This document shows, piece after piece, positions 35,741-44,554 of a stretch of DNA of 64,000 bases (the first letter of the stretch is position 1; every line of letters starts with the position of its first letter). The notes under the pieces are model-generated. The model was given only the letters and a program-made list of their open reading frames with translations, searched no databases and had not been told where the DNA came from. Position numbers and translations under genes: made by a program. The DNA comes from Bradyrhizobium diazoefficiens (GTDB lineage: Bacteria > Pseudomonadota > Alphaproteobacteria > Rhizobiales > Xanthobacteraceae): NCBI RefSeq assembly GCF_016616885.1, contig NZ_CP067102.1, positions 4,306,501 through 4,370,500 of the forward strand. Reading direction: 5' to 3'.

Positions 35741-37128
35741 GGCTGCGCTCCCGCAAAAATCTTGCCGGGATTCATCAAGCCTTCGGGATCGAGCGCGGTC
35801 TTGATTGACCTCATCACATCGACCGCGTCGCCGAGCTCATCGGTGAGATAGCCGATCTTGCCGAGCCCGATGCCGTGCTCGCCGGTGCAGGTGCCGTCCA
35901 TCGCGATGGCGCGGGCGACCATGCGGGCCTGCAGCGCCTTGGCGCCGTCGATCTCCTCCGGCTTTGCGGGATCGACCAGGATCAGCATGTGGAAATTGCC
36001 GTCGCCGACATGACCGACGATGGGCGCGGTGAAGCCGTGCTCGTCGGCGTCGCGGCGGGTGTCGGTCAGGCATTCGGCAAGCCGCGAGATCGGCACGCAG
36101 ACATCGGTGATGACAGCACGCGCGCCGGGCCGCAGGCCCAGGCCGGCATAGAGCGTGTTGTCGCGGGCATGCCAGAGCCGGCTGCGGTCCTCCGGCGCCT
36201 TGGCCCATTCGAAGCCGCGGCCGCCGTGCTCGGCGGCGATCGCCTGCGCCAGCTCGGCCTGCTCGGCGACGGCACTCTCCGAGCCGTGGAATTCGAAGAA
36301 CAGCGTCGGCGCCTCGCGATAGCCGAGCTTGGCGTAGGCGTTGATGCCGCGCATCATGACGTCGTCGAGCAGCTCGACGCGCGCCACCGGAATGGCGGCC
36401 TGGATGATCCCGATCGCGGTATCGACCGCGTTGTGCAGGGTGTCGAAGCTGCACACCGCAGCCGAAATCGCCTGCGGCAGCGGATGCAGTTTCAGCGTGA
36501 TCTCGGTGATGACGCCGAGCGTGCCTTCGGCGCCGACGAACAGCCGGGTCAGATCGTAGCCGGCCGCGGACTTGCGGGCGCGGCGGGCGGTGCGGAGCAC
36601 CCGGCCGTCTGCCAGCACGACTTCGAGTGCCATGACATTGTCCTTCATGGTGCCGTAGCGCACCGCCATGGTGCCGGAGGCGCGCGTGGACGCCATGCCG
36701 CCGATCGAGGCATCCGCGCCGGGATCGATCGGGAAGAACAGCCCGGTGCCGCGGAGCTCGGCATTGAGCTGCTTGCGGGTGATGCCGGGCTGGACCACGA
36801 CATTCATGTCGCTGTCGTGGACCGTCAGCACCTTGTTCATGCGGGTGAAGTCGATGCAGACGCCGCCTGCGATCGCGGACGCATTGCCCTCGAGCGAGGT
36901 GCCGACGCCGAACGGCACGATCGGCGTTCCTGCGCCGGCGCAAAGCTTGACGATCTCGACCACTTCCGCAGTCGTCTCCGGGAACACGACGATATCGGGG
37001 GGCAGGGCGCGGTAATAGGACTCGCTCTGACCATGCTGGTCGAGCACGCCGCGCGCGATGGTCGCGCGCGGGCCGATCACGCCTGTCAGGCGTTCAGCCA
37101 AAGCGGCACTGCTGACCCGCGGTCCCAT
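35737..37128 (-). CDS. FAD-linked 2-hydroxyacid dehydrogenase (GlcD/lactate-type)
   Basis: It has 463 residues. The FAD-binding PCMH domain spans about residues 35-215 with FPETTAEVVEIVKLC, VPFGVGTSLEGNASAIAGGV, PGADASIGGMASTRASGT and LTRLFVGAEGTLGVITEITLK. The C-terminal FAD-oxidase domain follows with PIVGHVGDGNFHMLILVD and GEHGIGLGKIGYL. It would oxidise a 2-hydroxyacid such as D-lactate or glycolate, with electrons to quinone or cytochrome. GGAGAG precedes the ATG at 37126-37128. It begins the translation-coupled ABC block. Confidence 0.92.
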   Translation of the reverse strand: MGPRVSSAALAERLTGVIGPRATIARGVLDQHGQSESYYRALPPDIVVFPETTAEVVEIVKLCAGAGTPIVPFGVGTSLEGNASAIAGGVCIDFTRMNKVLTVHDSDMNVVVQPGITRKQLNAELRGTGLFFPIDPGADASIGGMASTRASGTMAVRYGTMKDNVMALEVVLADGRVLRTARRARKSAAGYDLTRLFVGAEGTLGVITEITLKLHPLPQAISAAVCSFDTLHNAVDTAIGIIQAAIPVARVELLDDVMMRGINAYAKLGYREAPTLFFEFHGSESAVAEQAELAQAIAAEHGGRGFEWAKAPEDRSRLWHARDNTLYAGLGLRPGARAVITDVCVPISRLAECLTDTRRDADEHGFTAPIVGHVGDGNFHMLILVDPAKPEEIDGAKALQARMVARAIAMDGTCTGEHGIGLGKIGYLTDELGDAVDVMRSIKTALDPEGLMNPGKIFAGAQP

Positions 37129-37188
37129 CGTCTCTCCCCGTCTTTCGTCGTCGCAGACTGTTGTCAGTCCGTCGATCCGACGTTCGGC

Positions 37189-37260
37189 TTACGCCGCTTG
37201 TGCGTTGCTTGCGACCTGCTTCAGGCCGAAATCATAATTGAGGTGATAGTAGTCCGTCGA
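37189..37260 (-). other. in-frame open extension after the dehydrogenase stop
   Basis: Directly after the TGA of the next gene (37261-37263), and in the same frame, 23 sense codons follow to a TAA. They encode STDYYHLNYDFGLKQVAS and a short Ala-rich end. The aromatic, charged composition is more like a protein C-terminus than chance. It may be a lost C-terminal tail, the remnant of another gene, or a readthrough product. Confidence 0.35.
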
Positions 37261-38163
37261 TCAGAGTTTGGGCTCACCAAGGCCGGACAGTCGTTCGAGA
37301 TGCTTGACGGTCGTGATGAAGTCGGTTTCGCCGTCGCCTTGCGCGACCAGCGAAGCGTAGGTCTCGCGCACCTGGGCTGCGAGCTGCAGCGGCACGCCGA
37401 CGGCATGACCGGCGCCGAGGATGAGATCGAGGTCCTTGGCCATCTGCTTGCAGGAGAAGCTGGACTCGAAGTCGCGGGTTCGCAGCGGCGCGGTCTTGTA
37501 CTTCACCATGGGGGAGGCGACCGCGCTGTCGTCCAGCACCTTCAAAATGTCCTGCCAGCCGATGCCACCCTTGCGCGCCAGCGCCAGGCTTTCGGCCATC
37601 ATCGCGGCCGAGACCGCGATCATGAGATTGACCGCAAGCTTTGCGTAGCGGGCTTCCTCGCTCGCGCCGAGATAGGTCTGCGCACGCGTAAAACTCGCAA
37701 ACAATGGCTTGGCGCTCTCGAAGGCATCCTTCGACCCCGAGACGAAGCAGCTCAGCGTGCCGGTATGGACGATGCTGGCATTGCCGGACACCGGCGCCCG
37801 CAGATAGGCAATCCCGCGGACCTGCGCGGCCGCATCGACTTCTGCCGAGACTTCGGCGCTGACCGTGCTGGTCTCGATCAGCACCGCCTTCGGCGCCATC
37901 GCGCCGATCAGTCCGGTCGGGCCGAGCATCGCCGCGCGCAAGGCCGCGTCGTCGGGGAGCGATGTGATGATCACAGGCCGGCCGTTGACGGCGTCGGCCG
38001 CTGAGCTTGCGACAGCGATACCGTGTTCGCGCGCCTCGTTCAGCCGCGCCGCGCTCTGGTCGAAGGCGGCGACGCTAAAGCCAGCCTTGGCGACGAGAAG
38101 CGACATCGGCAGGCCCATCTTGCCGATGCCGATGAAGGCGACTTGTTTGCTTGTATCAGCCAT
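37261..38163 (-). CDS. 3-hydroxyisobutyrate-dehydrogenase-family oxidoreductase
   Basis: NAD(P)-dependent beta-hydroxyacid dehydrogenase of 300 residues. The Rossmann loop is FIGIGKMGLPMSLLVAKAGFSV at residues 10-31. The substrate-binding signature lies near DAAAQVRGIAYLRAPVSGNASIVHTGTL, and the catalytic lysine in YAKLAVNLM near residue 168. It likely acts on a small 2- or 3-hydroxyacid such as tartronate semialdehyde or hydroxyisobutyrate. It is 132 bases upstream of the FAD dehydrogenase and follows the amidohydrolase by 19 bases. A second copy of this type is at 58582. Confidence 0.92.
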   Translation of the reverse strand: MADTSKQVAFIGIGKMGLPMSLLVAKAGFSVAAFDQSAARLNEAREHGIAVASSAADAVNGRPVIITSLPDDAALRAAMLGPTGLIGAMAPKAVLIETSTVSAEVSAEVDAAAQVRGIAYLRAPVSGNASIVHTGTLSCFVSGSKDAFESAKPLFASFTRAQTYLGASEEARYAKLAVNLMIAVSAAMMAESLALARKGGIGWQDILKVLDDSAVASPMVKYKTAPLRTRDFESSFSCKQMAKDLDLILGAGHAVGVPLQLAAQVRETYASLVAQGDGETDFITTVKHLERLSGLGEPKL

Positions 38164-38182
38164 TGTTGTTGTCCGTTAGCCG

Positions 38183-39556
38183 CTAGGTCGCGGCGTGCCC
38201 TTGTCGTTCGATGTCCCGCACCAGCCGCTGGCCGGATTGCGCGAGCAGTTCCTTCTTCCGGTCGAGCCCGTCGACCAGCAATTGTCCGTTCCGTTTCTTC
38301 CAGCGGCCCCCGATCATCACCGACTCGATGTTGGCAAGGCTCGTCTGCATCACCACCGTGGCGACGGGATCGTGGACCGGAAAGAGGTTGAGATATTCGA
38401 CATTGATCATCACGAGATCGGCGAGTTTCCCCGGCGTCAGCGAGCCGATCTGGCTCTCGCGGCCGAGCATGCGCGCGCCTTGGGTGGTAACCCAGCGCAA
38501 GGCCTCGCGCGCGGGAATCGTGGTCGTCGCGGGAATCGTGCCCTCGCTCTTGCGCATCTCCGCATTGTCGAGCGCGCGCTGCATCGACAGGGCGACGCGT
38601 GCGGCGGAGAAGAGATCGCCGGCAAGCACGGACTCCAGGTCGATGCCGATGGTGGGGCAGACGCCGCGCCTGAGCAGGCGTCCGGTGATCGGAAAGCCGT
38701 GACCCTGGATCATCTCGTTCTCCGGAGTCACCGAGAAGGTGACGCCAAGATCGATCAACCTTTGCAGGAGATCGTCGGACAGATCGTTGCCGTGGACGAT
38801 GTTGACGTGGGGGCCGACGAGGCCGGCCTCGATCAGCTTCTCCCAGCCGCCGGGCGTCTTCGCCGGCCCACCGCCCTGATGCATCGAGGCGATCAGGCCG
38901 AGTTCCCGCGCCAGACGAAAATCATGCAAGGACACGTCGAGCGTCGAATAATGCGGGCCGAGAATGGCCAGCCCGAGCGTGACCGGGCCGTCACGGTCGG
39001 CGAGGGGGCCCGCGAGCAGCCGCTCGATCTCGCGGCGAGGATGCGGCACCTCCGAGAAGTGCGGCTCGCCCGGCTTCGGCTCGGGTTTTGGCGAACCATG
39101 GAAGAAGGCAGCGCGGATGCCGCTCTCGATCAGGCCACGCACGGCAGCGTCGGTATGAGCAGGCGTCGGATTGTTGTGGCACCAGTCCACCAGCGTGGTG
39201 GCGCCGCAATTGATCTGGTTCAGCGCGCCGACGAGGGTGGCGATATAAATGTCATCGGGCGCGAACAAGGTCGCGAGCCCGGCATGCATGCGGCGGAAAT
39301 ATTCGAGCAGCGTCCAGTTCGCAGCATACCCGCGCAGCGCCGTCTGCCAGGTGTGCATATGCGCGTTGATCAGCCCGGGGATGACGATGCGCCCGCGACC
39401 GTCGACGACCTCGGCGTCACCAGCATCGATGCCTGGGCGGACCTCGGCGATCCGCCCGTTCTCGACCAGTACGTCGCCAGCACGGAGATCGCCGATGCGA
39501 TCGTCCATGCTGATGATTGTTGCCGACTGGATGAGGGTGCGCCGCATGTGGGTCAC
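38183..39556 (-). CDS. amidohydrolase (TrzA/AtzA-type)
   Basis: Metal-dependent hydrolase of 457 residues, GTG start at 39554-39556 overlapping the upstream stop by four bases. The metal-binding HxH is in INAHMHTWQ near residue 65. Later ligands are in LIASMHQGG, HVNIVHGNDL and the conserved Asp in GIDLESV. The C-terminal region with SLTPGKLADLVMIN is typical of the ATZ/TRZ and guanine/cytosine deaminase group. It would deaminate or dechlorinate an N-heterocycle or hydrolyse an amidine. The substrate cannot be set from sequence. Confidence 0.9.
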   Translation of the reverse strand: MTHMRRTLIQSATIISMDDRIGDLRAGDVLVENGRIAEVRPGIDAGDAEVVDGRGRIVIPGLINAHMHTWQTALRGYAANWTLLEYFRRMHAGLATLFAPDDIYIATLVGALNQINCGATTLVDWCHNNPTPAHTDAAVRGLIESGIRAAFFHGSPKPEPKPGEPHFSEVPHPRREIERLLAGPLADRDGPVTLGLAILGPHYSTLDVSLHDFRLARELGLIASMHQGGGPAKTPGGWEKLIEAGLVGPHVNIVHGNDLSDDLLQRLIDLGVTFSVTPENEMIQGHGFPITGRLLRRGVCPTIGIDLESVLAGDLFSAARVALSMQRALDNAEMRKSEGTIPATTTIPAREALRWVTTQGARMLGRESQIGSLTPGKLADLVMINVEYLNLFPVHDPVATVVMQTSLANIESVMIGGRWKKRNGQLLVDGLDRKKELLAQSGQRLVRDIERQGHAAT

Positions 39557-40632
39557 GCCGCCGCTTTGTTTGCGACCGGCGGCTCACCTGCCCAGGCGCG
39601 CGCAATGAGGTCGCGGATGGCGTTGCGCTCGAGCGGGCGCGGATTCCAGTAGGCATTGGTGACGGCGAGATCGGCCGCCTTGTCGATGCCGCTCTCGGGC
39701 ATGCCGATGTCGCGCAGCGCGACCTTGGCGCCCAATCGCTTGGCGAGATCAAAAAGTCCCTGGGCCGCATCCGGCGCGCCGATCGCGCGCGTGATCCGCG
39801 CCATCGCCTCGGGCGCAGCGGGAGCGTTATAGGCCAGCGCATGCGGCAGCACGATCGCGTGCGTCTCGGCATGCGGGAGGTCAAAAGTGCCGCCGAGCGT
39901 GTGGCAGAGCTTGTGATGCAGCGCCATGCCGACGGTGCCGAGGCAAACGCCGCACAACCACGCGCCGTAGAGTGCATCGCTGCGGGCAGCACGATCGTCG
40001 GGCTTGGCGGCAATCGCGGGCAGGGCACGTGCGAGCGCGCGGATGCCTTCCTCCGCCATCAGCGAGGTCACGGGATTGGTGTCCCGCGCATAAAGCGCCT
40101 CCACCGCATGCGCGATGGCGTTGATGCCGGAGGTTGCAGTGAGGCCGACTGGCAGCGTCAGGGTCAGGTCGACGTCGTAGATCACGGTCTCCGGCAGCAC
40201 GGCAACGTCGCGCACAGTGGTCTTCAGGCCGTTGTCGGTCTGGCCCAGGATCGGGGTCATCTCCGAGCCGGCATAGGTGGTGGGAATGCAGAGCTGGTTG
40301 ACGCCGGTGCGCAAGGCCAGCGCCTTGCCCAATCCTGTCGTCGAGCCGCCGCCGAGCGCGACCACGCAATCGGCATTGCAGGCCTTCATCGCCGCGATCG
40401 CCCGTTCGGTTACCTCAACGGGCGTGTGCATCGTGGCGCCGGCGAAGATGCCGGCTGAGAGCGGGCCGAGTGCAGCGCCGAGCGCTACGCCTTGCGCTTC
40501 CTGCTGCGGCGTCGTCAGCACCAGCGCGCGCTTGCCACCGAGACGCTCGACCTCGGCCTTGGCTGCAGCCAATGTTCCGCTGCCGAACACGACGCGGCAA
40601 GGCAGATTTTCAAAGGTGAACGAACCGATCAT
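39553..40632 (-). CDS. maleylacetate reductase-like iron-type alcohol dehydrogenase
   Basis: It has 359 residues. The N-terminus MIGSFTFENLPCRVVFGSGTL is typical of maleylacetate reductases. NAD-binding GGGSTTGLGKALAL follows, then the reductase-type PTTYAGSEMTPILG. Metal-site histidines fall in HHKLCHTLGG and LPHAETHA. Maleylacetate reductase converts maleylacetate to 3-oxoadipate in chloroaromatic and hydroxyquinol catabolism. No ring-cleavage dioxygenase is nearby, so another role is possible. Overlaps the Dabb and amidohydrolase genes by four bases each. Confidence 0.9.
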   Translation of the reverse strand: MIGSFTFENLPCRVVFGSGTLAAAKAEVERLGGKRALVLTTPQQEAQGVALGAALGPLSAGIFAGATMHTPVEVTERAIAAMKACNADCVVALGGGSTTGLGKALALRTGVNQLCIPTTYAGSEMTPILGQTDNGLKTTVRDVAVLPETVIYDVDLTLTLPVGLTATSGINAIAHAVEALYARDTNPVTSLMAEEGIRALARALPAIAAKPDDRAARSDALYGAWLCGVCLGTVGMALHHKLCHTLGGTFDLPHAETHAIVLPHALAYNAPAAPEAMARITRAIGAPDAAQGLFDLAKRLGAKVALRDIGMPESGIDKAADLAVTNAYWNPRPLERNAIRDLIARAWAGEPPVANKAAA

Positions 40633-40952
40633 GCGCCGGTCTCTTTAGTGGGATAATCGACCTGGAAGCGTCCGATCCGCAAGTCACCGAGCTCCTCGCG
40701 CACCCGCAAATGCTCCGGATGGGTGGCATAGGCCTTCAGGGCCGCGCCGTCGGTAAACTCGGAGACGAGAACAACGTCGCAGGCATAATCGACATCGCTG
40801 ACATCGACCCCGACCTCGATATGGGTGAGGCCGTCGATCCGGCCCCGGAGGCCTTCGAACAGGGTTTTGACCTTGGACCTAGCCGCCGAGCGCTCTGCGG
40901 CCGTCTCCCCGCGCAGCCGCCACATCACGATGTGCTTGATCGGACCCGACAT
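40629..40952 (-). CDS. Dabb-domain stress-responsive protein
   Basis: It has 107 residues from the ATG at 40950-40952, preceded by GAGGAAA. The dimeric alpha/beta-barrel pattern is clear: IKHIVMWRLR near the start, a middle HIEVGVDVSDVDYACDVVLVSEFTDGAALKAYATHPEHLRV. Such proteins often accompany polyketide or ring-modifying enzymes and may act as small cyclases or isomerases. It is the first gene of the large minus-strand operon, with its stop overlapping the next ATG, and lies opposite the LysR gene. Confidence 0.9.
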   Translation of the reverse strand: MSGPIKHIVMWRLRGETAAERSAARSKVKTLFEGLRGRIDGLTHIEVGVDVSDVDYACDVVLVSEFTDGAALKAYATHPEHLRVREELGDLRIGRFQVDYPTKETGA

Positions 40953-41059
40953 TTCCCAAATTTCCTCGCCTGCGATCTTGCTTGTTGGGGCCATTTTGCC
41001 TTGCAGAAATCGGAAATAAAGGCCAAAAATCGTAAGTCTCTTTTCCATTATGAGAAAGA

Positions 41060-41980
41060 ATGGACCGCCTTCTCCAGCTCGAGGTGTTCTCCCGGACGGC
41101 CGAGCTCGGCAGCCTGTCCAAGGCCGCCGAGATCCTGCGGATGTCGAACGCCGCGGCGAGCCGGCACCTCAGCGCGCTGGAGGAGCGGCTCGCGGTCCGG
41201 CTGATCGAGCGCAACACGCGCCGGCAGTGGCTGACCGAGGCCGGGCAGGAGCTGCTGCAGCGCTGCAGCACTCTGTTGAACGAGCTTGCAGAGGCCGAGG
41301 ATGCCGTCAGTGACCGCGCGCTGTCGCCCAAGGGCATGCTGCGCGTCACGAGCTCGCTGTCCTTTGCGATGATCTACATGGCGCCGATGTTGCCGGCGTT
41401 TCGCAAGCTCTATCCGAAGCTCGACGTCCAGATCATCGCCGCCAACCGCTACCCCGACTTCATCGAGGCCGGTATCGACGTCGCGATCCGCACGCGGGAG
41501 CAGGAGCCAGATTCCAACATCATCATCCGCCGCATCGGCCAGATGCGCCGGGTGCTGGCGGCAGCACCATCCTATCTCGCGACGCACGGCGCCCCCGAGC
41601 ATCCCGCCGATCTCGCACGCCACGATATGCTGGTCTACAACCTCGCCAACGATCCCTATTCGCTGCGCCTGAGCAAGGGCAGCACGACGCAGACCATTCG
41701 CATCGCGCCAACGCTCGACAGCAATGATGGCCAGATCATCTGCGGCGCCGCGCGCGCAGGGCTCGGCATCCTGATCCAGCCGCTTTACATCGTGCAGAGC
41801 GACATCGCGGCCGGCAAGCTCGTGCCGGTCCTGACCGACTGGGAATTGCCGTTGCTGACAATGAACGTGGCCTACCAGAACCGCGTCCGGCTGCCCGCGA
41901 AGATCAGGGTGTTTTCGGACTTTCTGGTCGACCACATCCGCGCGCATTCCGATGCCGGGATCTGGATCGAGGCGACGTAA
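41060..41980 (+). CDS. LysR-family transcriptional regulator
   Basis: It has 306 residues. The winged helix-turn-helix is at residues 1-60 (RLLQLEVFSRTAELGSLSKAAEILRMSNAAASRHLSALEERL). An effector-binding domain follows with YPKLDVQIIAANRYPDFIEAGIDVAIR. It is of the CrgA-like subgroup. It is divergent from the Dabb gene across a 107-bp gap, so it should control the catabolic operon. Its ligand is likely a pathway intermediate. Confidence 0.93.
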   Translation: MDRLLQLEVFSRTAELGSLSKAAEILRMSNAAASRHLSALEERLAVRLIERNTRRQWLTEAGQELLQRCSTLLNELAEAEDAVSDRALSPKGMLRVTSSLSFAMIYMAPMLPAFRKLYPKLDVQIIAANRYPDFIEAGIDVAIRTREQEPDSNIIIRRIGQMRRVLAAAPSYLATHGAPEHPADLARHDMLVYNLANDPYSLRLSKGSTTQTIRIAPTLDSNDGQIICGAARAGLGILIQPLYIVQSDIAAGKLVPVLTDWELPLLTMNVAYQNRVRLPAKIRVFSDFLVDHIRAHSDAGIWIEAT

Positions 41981-41995
41981 ACGGTCGGCCGGCCA

Positions 41996-42289
41996 CTACT
42001 CGGTCCGGTTGAGCACCCGCGCCCGTACGGTGGACGACGGCCGCGAGCGGGGCGCCGCCCGCGGTTCCGGCGGGACAGCGCGCCGGGCTGCCTCGGCCTC
42101 GTGCTGTTCCTTGCGGGCCTTCCCCGCGTCTCGCATGGCGCGCTTGATGAAGGGATGCTGCGAGTCCTCGGCGAAGAACAACACGACTTCGCAACCTGGG
42201 CACTGTCGGGAATAGCCGTCCTGCAACCGTCCCGCGCGATCGCGAAACATCGTCTTGCAGCGCGTGCACTGGACCTGGACGAAGCTCAT
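41996..42289 (-). CDS. small zinc-ribbon protein (97 aa)
   Basis: It has 97 residues. CTRC near residue 8 and CPGC near residue 30 form a zinc-ribbon, with FRDRAGRLQDGYSRQ between them. A Lys/Arg/Glu-rich helix follows (RAMRDAGKARKEQHEAEAARR), then a Pro/Arg tail. It is cytoplasmic. It is convergent with the LysR gene, 15 bases after its stop. Function unknown. Confidence 0.78.
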   Translation of the reverse strand: MSFVQVQCTRCKTMFRDRAGRLQDGYSRQCPGCEVVLFFAEDSQHPFIKRAMRDAGKARKEQHEAEAARRAVPPEPRAAPRSRPSSTVRARVLNRTE

Positions 42290-42407
42290 ACGCCGACAAC
42301 AATGATGATTGCAAATCGGCGGCTAAGGTGAGCCGAATGTCTGAAGAAAGCCTGAAAACCGGTTGCGACTTTCTTTGCACGTCTTGAGGCCAACCGGCTG
42401 CGCGTCG

Positions 42408-42647
42408 CTATTGCTTCGCCGCCATCGCGTCCAGGCAGTGGTTGAGAAAGACGGTCCGATCTCGCGGCAGCACCTTCTCCAGGTCTGCCTTCAGGGCGCA
42501 TTCGCGCTGACGGATCTGCTCCGCGCGGCGCTTTTCGGCCGCCTCGCGGTATTCGGGAGCAACCTTGCTGGGATCGACCAAGCCCTGAGACCGGGCAGGC
42601 GCCGTGGCAAGCAGCGCGAGCGCTGCGATGATAATGACTTGTTTCAA
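42408..42647 (-). CDS. small secreted hypothetical protein (79 aa)
   Basis: TTG at 42645-42647 is chosen as start because GGAGG lies five bases before it; an ATG further upstream lacks this. The signal peptide (KQVIIIAALALLATAPARSQ) then begins right at the start. The mature part is a charged helix (EYREAAEKRRAEQIRQRECALKADLEK) with two cysteines. Function unknown. Confidence 0.7.
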   Translation of the reverse strand: MKQVIIIAALALLATAPARSQGLVDPSKVAPEYREAAEKRRAEQIRQRECALKADLEKVLPRDRTVFLNHCLDAMAAKQ

Positions 42648-42801
42648 ATGAGCCTCCGTAAAAGCGCTCATCCTAGCGCCTGGTTTCGGAAGGCTCAAAC
42701 GGCAAGTGCGATGGCGCCGATCAATAGCGCGGCTTGACCAACCCGGGTCGTTGGGACCGGCGGTCTGGTTTGACAACATCAACTTCTCCGAGCGACGTCC
42801 G

Positions 42802-43044
42802 TCACTTCGGGGCGTGGTCGATCTTGTGCCCCAAATGGCCGGTGTCGTGATCGCGCCGCAACTGGCTGAGCGACGTCTCGTTCAACTGATGCAAGACCTC
42901 GCTAAGCTGGGTCGCATCAGGATAGCCGGCCGCAAAACCCTTGCCGTAGATCTTGCGCAATGTACCAACCAGCGTATTGCCGTGCTTTTTGCTGATCGCG
43001 CTATCCTTGTCCCGATGGCGATCATCCAGGCCATGTTCCTTCAT
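42802..43044 (-). CDS. conserved small cytoplasmic protein (80 aa)
   Basis: From the ATG at 43042-43044, with GGAG upstream. The protein is basic and polar: NTLVGTLRKIYGKGFAAGYP, then LSEVLHQLNETSLSQLRRDH and HDTGHLGHKIDHAPK. I believe this family is common in Bradyrhizobium, but no function is known. There is no signal or membrane segment. Confidence 0.72.
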   Translation of the reverse strand: MKEHGLDDRHRDKDSAISKKHGNTLVGTLRKIYGKGFAAGYPDATQLSEVLHQLNETSLSQLRRDHDTGHLGHKIDHAPK

Positions 43045-43203
43045 GGGTCGCTCCCTGTGCGGCGTCTCACGCGCCTGGAGCGAACGTGCGCCCAAACGGA
43101 TTGATTGGCAACGCGACGGCGCTGCTTTCGCGAATCCATCTCGCGGCTGCGAAGCCGCGACCAGCGAAAATCAGCGCGGGTCATCGTTGCCGCCTGTCTG
43201 GCC

Positions 43204-43359
43204 CTATCTGGTTCGGTCGGCGATCCACAATCCGACGGCTCCGCCGACACAGCTGAACAGGACGCCGGGATAGGACAACATCTCGCCACCCCATAACGCG
43301 GGGACGAAGACGCCGATCGTTGAGCAGATCAGCATGGCAAGCCAGTAGCGCGATTGCAC
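43204..43359 (-). CDS. tiny membrane protein (51 aa)
   Basis: GTG start at 43357-43359 with GGAAGGA seven bases before it. Two hydrophobic segments: YWLAMLICSTIGVFVPALWG and PGVLFSCVGGAVGLWIAD, ending RTR at TAG 43204-43206. This layout (two short helices, Gly-rich second helix) resembles small GlsB/YeaQ-type membrane proteins. Below the size usually called. Confidence 0.65.
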   Translation of the reverse strand: MQSRYWLAMLICSTIGVFVPALWGGEMLSYPGVLFSCVGGAVGLWIADRTR

Positions 43360-43419
43360 GCCAGGTCCTTCCTTCCAGAAGCCCGGGTGCTATTCGAAAA
43401 GCGCCGAAGGCGGGGGCGG

Positions 43420-43590
43420 CTAAGCGGCCTGCTCCTCAAACGAGGTGTAGATCCGGCCATTGGGATCGACGATCTGAACGTCGCGGCAGCCGTCCTCGAT
43501 CAGCTCCCTGGCCTTCTTGAGGGCGGCGGCGAGTGATTCGCGCTTGAGATTGACGACGCCTGCCGTGTCGAAACCGGTGATTTCAAACAT
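43420..43590 (-). CDS. small hypothetical protein (56 aa)
   Basis: ATG at 43588-43590 with GAGGAG four bases upstream, a strong signal. The 56 residues form a beta-alpha-beta pattern (MFEITGFDTAGVVNLKRESL, AAALKKARELIEDGCRDVQIV, DPNGRIYTSFEE). The VDPNGRIY turn suggests a small enzyme-like or regulatory fold. Function unknown. Confidence 0.75.
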   Translation of the reverse strand: MFEITGFDTAGVVNLKRESLAAALKKARELIEDGCRDVQIVDPNGRIYTSFEEQAA

Positions 43591-43864
43591 GCCGCTCCTC
43601 CCGTGTGGTCGAATCCTACACCTTTCTCGCGGGCTGTCTCCTGGCTTTTTTGGCAGGGTTGGTGGAACAGGCGCCGCAAATTCCATCGCTTAGCCCCCGT
43701 AGTCGGCCGGGGTGGCTGGACATGCCTGACGGCCGCGCCGCTAACGTGGAATTAATCCAAAAAGCCCACAATTTTAGACAGTTGTAGGTGGGTGCTGCGT
43801 AAAGGAGGCGTCACGAGGACGTTCCGGCGACGGCTTCCTTTTGCTCGCTCATGAGGTAATGCGT

Positions 43865-44554
43865 ATGAGCACGACATCCGAAACGCTGGGCTTTGCCGAG
43901 CACCTCGACGCTGCAGCACTCGCCGCCGCAGCATTCGAACCCCAGGCCGAACGCGAAGCCGAGCACGAAGCCCCGGAAGCTCCAGCACCGGGCAAGCGGT
44001 CCAGCCGGAAATCGGTCCTGGCATTGTCGGTATGTGCTTTGGCCATCAATGGCGCGGCGGCCATCTGTACATTGCCGTTTGATCTTCCGCCGTTTGATCT
44101 TCCGTCGCCGAACATCAGCAGTTTGGCTGCGCTGCTGCCGCACCAGGGAGACACCGCGCCAAGGCCGGATCCGATTGTCGCTGCGTTGAAGGACATTCAG
44201 TCGGCCCAGCAACAGCAGGCGGCGTCGCTGCATGAGATCAATTCCTCATTGCAGCAAAATGCAGCTCTGCAGCAGCAGGATTCAACGACCCTTCTGTCTC
44301 TCCGACAGAGCATCACGGACGAACGGGGCGACGTAAAGAAGATATCGCCGCAGCTTTCGACGCTCATCGCGAAGATCGATGCGCTGCAAAGTGCCATGAC
44401 GTCGGACATAACCTCATCCATCCCAAGAGGGCGCGCGCGCGATCGGCTGATGATGCGCAAACGGATGGTTCGGCAGTCGAAATCTATCGGGCCTGTTTCG
44501 GTGGGAGGCGCTCCGCTCAGCGTGCCGGCGACGGTCGCCGCGCCGGAGAGCTGA
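43865..44554 (+). CDS. single-pass hypothetical protein with coiled coil
   Basis: It has 229 residues from the ATG at 43865 with GAGG upstream (ATG at 43859 is also possible). N-terminal Ala/Glu-rich segment, then a membrane helix (SVLALSVCALAINGAAAIC) near residues 50-70. A duplicated FDLP motif follows (PFDLPPFDLPSP), encoded by a direct repeat. The Gln-rich coil (QSAQQQQAASLHEINSSLQQNAALQQQ) and a basic C-terminus (MMRKRMVRQSKS) complete it. Related hypothetical proteins appear in Bradyrhizobium accessory regions. Function unknown. Confidence 0.72.
   Translation: MSTTSETLGFAEHLDAAALAAAAFEPQAEREAEHEAPEAPAPGKRSSRKSVLALSVCALAINGAAAICTLPFDLPPFDLPSPNISSLAALLPHQGDTAPRPDPIVAALKDIQSAQQQQAASLHEINSSLQQNAALQQQDSTTLLSLRQSITDERGDVKKISPQLSTLIAKIDALQSAMTSDITSSIPRGRARDRLMMRKRMVRQSKSIGPVSVGGAPLSVPATVAAPES

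Noticed and set aside
35875..38004. 709-codon frame opposite two dehydrogenase genes
   Set aside because: Shadow of the FAD dehydrogenase and oxidoreductase genes, which have clear motifs.
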